Positions 57,795 through 64,000 of a DNA stretch of 64,000 bases are shown here, in pieces; positions within the stretch are counted from its first letter, which is position 1; each line of letters opens with the position of its first letter. The DNA is from Tetmemena sp. SeJ-2015 (taxonomy: Eukaryota; Ciliophora; Spirotrichea; Sporadotrichida; Oxytrichidae). The position numbers and the translations under genes are program-made. A model generated the notes under the pieces. The model saw only the letters and a list, made by a program, of their open reading frames with translations. It was not told the origin of the DNA and ran no database searches. Location: positions 212,707 to 276,706 of the forward strand of contig JAJKFJ010021044.1 of assembly GCA_027382625.1 (NCBI GenBank). Direction: 5' to 3'.

Positions 57795-60300
57795 ATGGCA
57801 ATAAACTTATAAAAATCAGATCCAATTAGCTCTGAGTACCCTCATTTCCTTCGTTCTCGAATTGAACTAGTCAACAGAATGACTTTCCGTCTCAATCAAA
57901 TCAATTCACTCCCCAAAATCAATATCACAAGGCCGGAAAACAGAATTGTACTTCAAGCCATCACAAAATTAAAGCAGTTCACTCAAGTTGATATTGAAAG
58001 GGACATCTTTGATATTACTTGCAATTAGTTTCACAAAAATTGCATCTTAAAAGTTAAATATCCTCTTTTAATGGCTTATTACCAATGATAAAAGTTATTA
58101 AAATATTCAAAGAACCCAAGACCAAACAATTATATTCATTTTAATAGCAGATAAAATCCTTCTCTACACCATACGGAATATCAAAGTCCAACCTTATATT
58201 TCATTATTATTGTTTTAGGAAAAGAATCAAGCCTTAAACTGTTTATAAGAACTCGAAATTACAAAGTAAGCTATAAAAAGTAGAATCAAGGAGATTCTTC
58301 AAAAGAAACTCCTAAATGAGTAACCAAACTCAAATGAATATGAACTCGAGTAGGATCTATATTAAAAGGCCACTCTCAAGCATAAAATTCTTGAAAATCA
58401 AAACTCAGATATCTCTTCACAAAAAAATAGGCCCAATGACTCTGACTTAGATATCACAATTTTAATTATATGAGCTATTACTAATCAAGTCATAATTCGA
58501 TCCGTAAAGGCTCAGTCCCCTATGATCAAATCAACAAAATGCTTTTATTTTAGATATATCAATGATCCTGAGAGCGGGAAAAGCAGTTTGGTGGATTTCA
58601 ACTTGAAAGAGAAGATGCTGGGAACCGCAGACATGATTATCCATCAGGATATAAAAAGCAACATTTAGAATAGATATGAGTCAGAGGAACGAAGCTAAGG
58701 TCAAAAGGCACACAATTATATTATTGCACTCCTTAACACTTAAAAACTTGATCAATTTAACAACTAAGGAATAAGCAGGCCAGGATAGAAGGATATGTCT
58801 ACATAAGAAAGCACAATTACTTACGATTCTTTCAATAATCCCGACATTACAGGTGCAGCCTATTAAAATTAATCATTAAACTAGGGATAAATAAAGCCTA
58901 GCCAAATATGTCCTCTCTTTAAATTTGGTGTTTCAACTTGTTTATAATTTGTAAGGGTGATGTCAAATGCCCTCATTTAGGCATGGGGATTAAAGAGGTA
59001 GAAATATTTTTGAACAGAGAGTAGAAAGACAACATGCAGTTCTAAAAGACAATTGGGAAATTTCTTGATTTCGAATCTAATGATGATTCAGTGTCTAACT
59101 CTTCAGTAAATGATGACTCGGATGAGGTGTCTGATTTATTTTATATTGACAGCTAGACTCCTTTGTTCCTGAGCAAGAGACAACCCTTAGAAAAGAGTAA
59201 ATTCAGTCACTTGGGATAATAACTTAAACCCGCCAAAAAGGAGAGTTCTAATTCAGCTTCCTCTTATTCAGACTCTCTTAACGGATCCTCAAGCGATAGC
59301 GAGTCTATTAATTTTCAGCTTAAAAGTAAAGATAATTAAGTGAATTGAATCGCGAATAGTAAAAATAAGATCAGATATGGGAGTCTTAATAACAACATCA
59401 TCTAGAAGAACATTCTATTGCTTGAAAAGAAAAGTTGGGGTGATAATTTTAAAGATTAGTGGTATAACTATTTTAAATAATTAAGCCACCCCATTGGTTA
59501 ATCAAGATTCCTAATAGAGTAATCTAATAAGGCTGTAATTATTTTATTAGACATCAGATTAAATTATTTAATAACCAACTAAGTTAGAGTTAAACTATAT
59601 TAGCCAATCATTATCCTTTGCTTACTATCAGACTACTAATCTAGTAATTAAGACTCCCATTTCTGATCTTATTTCAACTATTGGCGATTTATTAACTTAA
59701 TTATCTTTACTCAAAGTGGTGTAACTAAAGACTGTAATTAAAGAATGAATAACATTAACAACGTTCCTATTTAGAAGATTCAAACAATATATCCATATTT
59801 TGATTTACTAACAATTACTTCAGCCTTGGTTGAGGAAGATAGTCAAAATGAAAGTGATTAACCAAAAAGCCAAAAGTCAAAGAGTTAAAATAGTTCAGGA
59901 GACAGTTGCGATTCCAGAAGTTATTTATTTGTTTAGTGATAGTTAGACTGAAAATAGTGTGTCGGAGTATTAAGATGGCTTAGAGAGCTTTAGATTGAGT
60001 AAAGTACATTCTGAAATTGAGGGACTCTCTGGACTTAAAAGTAAACCAGCAAGTTCCACCAATCTTTTTTAATCTTATCATTAATTTTTAATTAATATTT
60101 TACTTACAATTGTAAGGATTTTAAATCAGTTTGGGAAAGGATTATAAAGAAAGCTAACTTCCAAGAAAAATTCAGAAATGCAAGACATTTAGATGACAAT
60201 GAAGTTCCCAGATAAACTCTAATAAAATTATAAAATTATTTTATAAATATAATAAACTAGTTTTCAATTATAAATTTAGATTTAAGAAAAATTACATTTG
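57795..60300 (+). CDS. Unrecognised Ser/acidic-rich protein with a CPHL motif, IES-interrupted
   Basis: The start is ATG 57795 (MAINLQKSDPISSEYPHFLR), followed by LVNRMTFRLNQINSLPKINI and NRIVLQAITKLKQFTQVDIE. Later blocks are LNCLQELEITKQAIKSRIKE, DPESGKSSLVDFNLKEKMLG, then QICPL and KGDVKCPHLGMGIKEVEIFL (58900-59010). A long Ser/Asp-rich part follows (FESNDDSVSNSSVNDDSDE, SASSYSDSLNGSSSDSES) and then ENSVSEYQDGLESFRLSKVH. The last clear block is WERIIKKANFQEKFRNARHL near 60140. ICPL plus KCPHL is faintly like an SP-RING (PIAS/Siz SUMO ligase), but the second Cys pair is not seen, so no function is assigned. Many IESs are implied; one (16 bp) is resolved. Confidence 0.5.
59350..59688. repeat. 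Inverted repeat, arms of about 40 bp
   Basis: The left arm 59350-59390 (core AATAAGATCAGATATGGGAG) and right arm 59646-59688 match in reverse complement, with about four differences over 40 bp. The spacer is about 255 bp. The left arm lies in coding sequence (NSKNKIRYGSLNNN). Confidence 0.75.
59922..59937. other. IES, 16 bp, pointer AGT
   Basis: AGT at 59919-59921 and 59935-59937. Removal gives SSGDSCDSRSDSQTENSVSE in frame. Confidence 0.8.
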
Positions 60301-60425
60301 ACCCTATTTTTAATATAAATATGTAGAATAAATTTGAATGAATATAATAGATAATAAGTGTTAATTTATTGTTTAACAATCCAAGACTAATAAATAAAAT
60401 AGGAAGAGACTATAGTTATATTTAT

Positions 60426-61358
60426 ATGGATGACTTCAAAAGTAAATCAAAAATAGCAATATAAGACGTATTGCAAAATATGAAGGAAGAAGACTTCGCT
60501 AAGCTGCAGTAGATGAAACAACAAACCTCACAAATCCAACTCAACTAAGATCAAGATGATCCAACCAATAATAAGCAGTCATCCCAAGAAAATTCTCTCA
60601 TGCAAACCACTCTACCTTAAAACTAAATATCTAATGACTAAACTAATCTTGCTAACAAAACCCAACTATTCTCTCATAATTATAACTTAATAATTATATC
60701 ATTTTAATCAATCTAAACCCAAAATTTAAGTATCAATATATCTAATAATTAATCATCAATAACTAATGTAAAGAAAAAATTATTTCTTAATTAGAATTGT
60801 TTTTTTAATTTGACTATATAGAATAAAAGATTGTCAGAGATGCAGGATGATTTTAGAAATTAAAGTTAGACATTTTAGAGAGTTAAAATAATATTTATTA
60901 AAGTATTTTTATAATTAATTTTCTTAACAAAGATTATGGGCTACTTATTATAGATTGAAATTTATTAGAAAAGAGAATTAAATTAGTATTTAAATTAAAA
61001 TGACAAATTATCGAGGCAATTAAAGTGTGTCAAAATTAAATAATAATTACACCATTCAATTCTGCTTGGAATTATCAGAATTATATATCCTAGCAACTTT
61101 TATGAGAGAGAACTCATTCAAGTGATATAAGCAGTTTAATTTTAAAAAAAATTTGCTCATAATATCTCGCAGCTGAGAGCAACTACGAAGACGACTAAAG
61201 AAGAAACTCATATTTTTAAATTTTGCTAAGCTATAAAACAAGTTGCAATCAGGAATGAATATGTGGTCAACACCCGAAAGTGTAACTCTCCATTTATTAT
61301 TTTAATCAATCACAGATTTTAATTTAATTATCAACTATATTAGTTCGTGTAAATTTGA
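60426..61358 (+). CDS. Unrecognised Gln-rich protein
   Basis: One frame is open for 310 codons from ATG 60426 (MDDFKSKSKIAIQDVLQNMK) to TGA 61356-61358. The N-terminus is helical and Gln-rich (FAKLQQMKQQTSQIQLNQ). The middle is AT-rich and may hold in-frame IESs (for example 60690-60830). The last third is protein-like: KRLSEMQDDFRNQSQTFQRV, then ELIQVIQAVQFQKKFAHNIS and AIKQVAIRNEYVVNTRKC. No family is recognised. The long open frame alone is weak evidence in this code; the composition of the ends supports it. Confidence 0.45.
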
Positions 61359-61455
61359 TGCTGCTACATTTGAAACAAAACATTTGATATTTAAGTAATT
61401 GATATATTTGAATGAATATATATGAGTTACTAAAGTGAATCTATAATAGGAGGCG

Positions 61456-62964
61456 ATGATTATTATGTTTATTTTGATCGGGAGTGATCTAAATGAACTA
61501 AAGATTGGAAATCAGAACCTAAGCAGCAACAACTTATTCATAGAAAGTTAAACAAGCTTGGAGATCAAGGAACTAAATGGAGTAAGGATCAATCACTTTA
61601 GAGGCTATAATTAAATGCTATTTAAACTATATCCTAGTAATTTATTGTTAATTATAGTTCTTGAGGAGACAAAATACCCCTCAGGATTTGAAATCTCTGC
61701 TCAATCCAAACTTGCTCAAAGGAGAAAAGAGGCAAATGCTAGAAAAGAAGAGCTCCTTCTAAATCCACAAAAACCGTAGTTCACTCCAAGAAAATTCATT
61801 TTTAATGACTAAGTCGTAAGGAGATAGCAAAGTGATTACATTCAGCCTACTTAAACTTAACAAAAGAAGCCCTCTGACAACAATATCAACTTATTAAACG
61901 CAAACAAGGAAGCTGAAAGAGCAATTATTATATTTAGCACTACTCAAGCAAACACTCTCCCAAATATCTGAATAAGAAAGCTAGACAAACTCCAGAAAGT
62001 CATCCTCAAATTACTGCTTCCAGAGCGATTCAAATAAAAAGAGCCCACTCAAAAATAAAGATAAATTATATTCTGGATTATCTTTCCTGCCTGTCTTACC
62101 AAGAGAAAGAATGGCTAGTGCAGATTTAGATGGTGTTAGTAACTAGTCCTCCCTTGCTAATAATATTCACCTATAAAAACCACTTTCCAGTTATAAAGTT
62201 AGCCATGAAGTTTTCTTTTTAAATTGGAAACTTAGAGTCAGAAGATTCATCTCTCACTTTAAATCTAGAGTAGACTCACCCAGACAACCAACCATCTCAA
62301 TAAAATACTATGTAAGGATACTCCAAGTTTAAAGAGAATCAAAGCGAAACATTGCTCAAAATCATAGAAGAAAAAATTGAAAATGAGCAGGAGTTTATTA
62401 TTTTAGTCAGAGGAGTCTGTCTAACAGGATATAAAGATGCAACTTAGTAAAGAGGATCAAATACTCTTAAATCAAGATTAATTAAAATAAAATCAAAATA
62501 AAAATAGAGCTACTAAGAGCAGAAATAATTTACATTTTTATAATGCTAACAAGTTAAGATAAAACTTCAAAGATTAGCAATTCAAATCGATGAATACTGT
62601 TTAGAACGTGAATGCTGGGAAACTTAAGTTCTCTTCGAATGTAGTTAATAGATTCACAACTAATTACAGGAAATCATAGCTACATAGGTAGATCCAATAA
62701 TTTAAATTATTCATTCAGTTACATATTAAATGCAATTATAATTGTTTTAAGTATTATTTTTTATTTAAATGAAATAATGTAACTTTGATAGTAAGTGGTA
62801 AGTAGAACTATGCAAATGCTTAGCCAACTATTAGGCATTTGAGTGAGTATTTGAAGTTTAATGCTTTACTGATAAACTAAGGATAGGAGAGTGGTGATAA
62901 TTCGGAGCAACCCCTCAATTCAAACACCAGCAGGATTATTCTCATTCCTCCTGAGTTGCTTTGA
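61456..62964 (+). CDS. Unrecognised protein, IES-interrupted
   Basis: Coding blocks run from about 61456 to TGA 62962-62964. Near the start two frames compete (IGSDLNELKIGNQNLSSNN and KQQQLIHRKLNKLGDQGTKW). Firm blocks are YPSGFEISAQSKLAQRRKEA, LLLNPQKPQFTPRKFIFND, INLLNANKEAERAI (61680-61930), LPVLPRERMASADLDGVSNQ (62090), then NLESEDSSLTLNLEQTHPDN and YSKFKENQSETLLKIIEEKI. A later block is NVNAGKLKFSSNVVNRFTTN (62610). The C-terminus, NSEQPLNSNTSRIILIPPEL, precedes TGA. Frame changes imply at least five IESs. No domain is recognised. Confidence 0.5.
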
Positions 62965-63591
62965 CCACTTATCCGCATCCTAGAATTTTCATTCATCTCA
63001 TTTAAACAAACATTTAATTTAAATTTTATTCCTTATTTAATAATCAAATATATATCTTTTAAACTTATATAATCACATTTTCATTTTTATTATTTTAATG
63101 CAGGATAAGTTAATATTTCAAATTTAAATGGGTAAAATATGCATAAAAGATTTTAAGTTAAATTTATATAATATGACTTAAAACAACTTATGATAATTGT
63201 ATGAAATTACTCAGTTTAAGCCTCGATAAAATATTTTTTTATATTAGTTTCAATCTTATTCAAACTATTTATATTTACTTTCTTAATAGCTATTTTATGG
63301 GTACAAATTAATTTTAGCACTTTATTTTAAATATAAATCAATCTTTTATTATCGATCTATTTAGATTAAAAAATTTAATACTAAGAGAATATCAAAAAGT
63401 TTAAATTCTGATAAAATATATTACTAATGAATGAACGATTCTAGCTTATCACAATTTTAAAATTAATTATTTCACAAATATTCAAATCACCAAATATTAT
63501 ATTATGATATTGGAATTAAATGTCAAAAATTATGTGAGTACAAGTCTCTTATTAATATCATCTTTAATATATCAATCAATATTATTCATCG
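62965..63591. other. AT-rich region
   Basis: About 630 bp, highly AT-rich, with no coding signal. It separates the last gene from the satellite array. Confidence 0.6.
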
Positions 63592-64000
63592 AAAACACGA
63601 GTGCGAAAACACGAGTGCGAAAACATGACTGCGAAAACATGAATGCTAAAACATAAGTTCGCCAACATTAAATATATAATAGCTGTCATCATACATGAGT
63701 TGTGATACATGAGTTCAAAACATGAATGCTAAAACATGAGTTCTAAAACACGAGTGCGAAAACATGAGTGCGAAAACATGAGTGCTCATACATGATTGCC
63801 AAACATTATATATAAAACATTTGTTGCCTTACACGAGTTTCCTAAACATGAGTGCTAATACAAGAGTGCTCAAGCATGAATGCCCAAACATGAGTTCTCA
63901 TACATGGGTGCTCAAACATGAGTTCTCAAGCATGAGTGCCCAAACATGAGGCCCCAAAAATGAATTCTCAAACATAGGGTTTAAACATGAGTTATGAAAC
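63592..64000. repeat. Tandem satellite, 14-bp unit AAAACATGAGTGCG, diverged
   Basis: The unit AAAACATGAGTGCG (variants AAAACACGAGTGCG, AAACATGAGTTCTC, ACATGAGTGCTCAT) repeats about 25 times to the end of the window. Two AT-rich interruptions are present (about 63665-63690 and 63805-63825). Units are most alike at the left end and diverge to the right. The array continues past the window. Confidence 0.92.

Noticed and set aside
58900..59010. SP-RING (SUMO E3 ligase) domain suggested by ICPL and KCPHL
   Set aside because: The second Cys pair and the conserved Trp-Cys-Pro-x-Cys segment are not visible and an IES interrupts the region, so the match is too weak to name.
1..64000. Standard-code reading of short open frames on both strands
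   Set aside because: TAA and TAG occur many times inside clearly conserved proteins (site-1 protease, EMAP, PHD, 5-oxoprolinase), so standard-code limits are artificial, and most opposite-strand frames are shadows.
1..64000. Telomeric C4A4/G4T4 arrays or TBE transposon ends
   Set aside because: Only isolated CCCCAAAA words occur (for example near 57910 and 63954), with no tandem array and no transposase coding.
1..64000. CRISPR arrays, bacterial operons, ribosome binding sites, tRNA or rRNA genes
   Set aside because: The genetic code, introns and protein families are those of a ciliate. The only regular repeat is a satellite without spacers, and no tRNA cloverleaf or rRNA core was recognised.

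Overview
The window is germline (micronuclear) DNA of a hypotrich/spirotrich ciliate of the Oxytricha-Stylonychia type. Two things show this. First, TAA and TAG are read as glutamine and only TGA stops; with that code long conserved proteins appear (site-1 protease, EF-hand/EMAP protein, 5-oxoprolinase, K+ channel, PHD protein, YVH1 phosphatase). Second, these genes are broken by short AT-rich inserts flanked by short direct repeats (pointers, 3-11 bp). Cutting out one pointer copy plus the insert restores the conserved protein each time. These are internal eliminated sequences (IESs) between macronuclear-destined segments (MDSs). Short GT-AG introns (about 29-35 nt) are also present. I resolved about 30 IESs to the base, from 11 to 1082 bp. 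No telomeric C4A4 arrays are visible, as expected inside a germline chromosome. The exact species cannot be named from the sequence alone.

Layout: 0-5.7 kb, two unrecognised plus-strand genes rich in low-complexity sequence; 6.6-9.2 kb, a minus-strand cyclic-nucleotide-binding-type K+ channel; 9.3-11.3 kb, small unrecognised genes, one with a membrane segment; 11.35-12.43 kb, a MORN-repeat protein; 12.5-13.4 kb, unrecognised; 13.7-15.8 kb, a GAF-domain protein; 15.8-19.8 kb, site-1 protease (subtilase, MBTPS1 type); 19.9-28.6 kb, a very large EF-hand plus triple EMAP (HELP/WD40) protein; 28.6-31.3 kb, two unrecognised genes; 31.4-35.7 kb, minus-strand 5-oxoprolinase.

35.9-41.1 kb holds the most unusual locus: two paralogous papain-family (C1A) proteases, each split in two, with the 3' segment (catalytic His and Asn) lying upstream of the 5' segment (signal peptide and catalytic Cys). 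An unrelated membrane-protein gene sits between the two copies. One copy carries a 1.08 kb IES with a GC-rich foldback element about 500 bp long. The two copies share IES positions but not IES sequences, lengths or pointers.

41.5-44.1 kb, an IES-free PHD-finger gene; 44.1-45.5 kb, a Gln/Asn-rich protein; 45.5-47.3 kb, mostly AT-rich with doubtful coding islands; 47.3-48.3 kb, unrecognised; 48.4-49.8 kb, a possible MED4-like protein with a chitobiase-C-type segment; 49.9-52.5 kb, a YVH1/DUSP12 phosphatase; 52.6-53.0 kb, BLOC1S1; 54.0-57.2 kb, a minus-strand coiled-coil protein; 57.8-63.0 kb, three unrecognised plus-strand genes; 63.6-64.0 kb, a 14-bp satellite array running off the end. Each gene is probably destined for its own macronuclear nanochromosome, so adjacency here does not imply operons or shared function.
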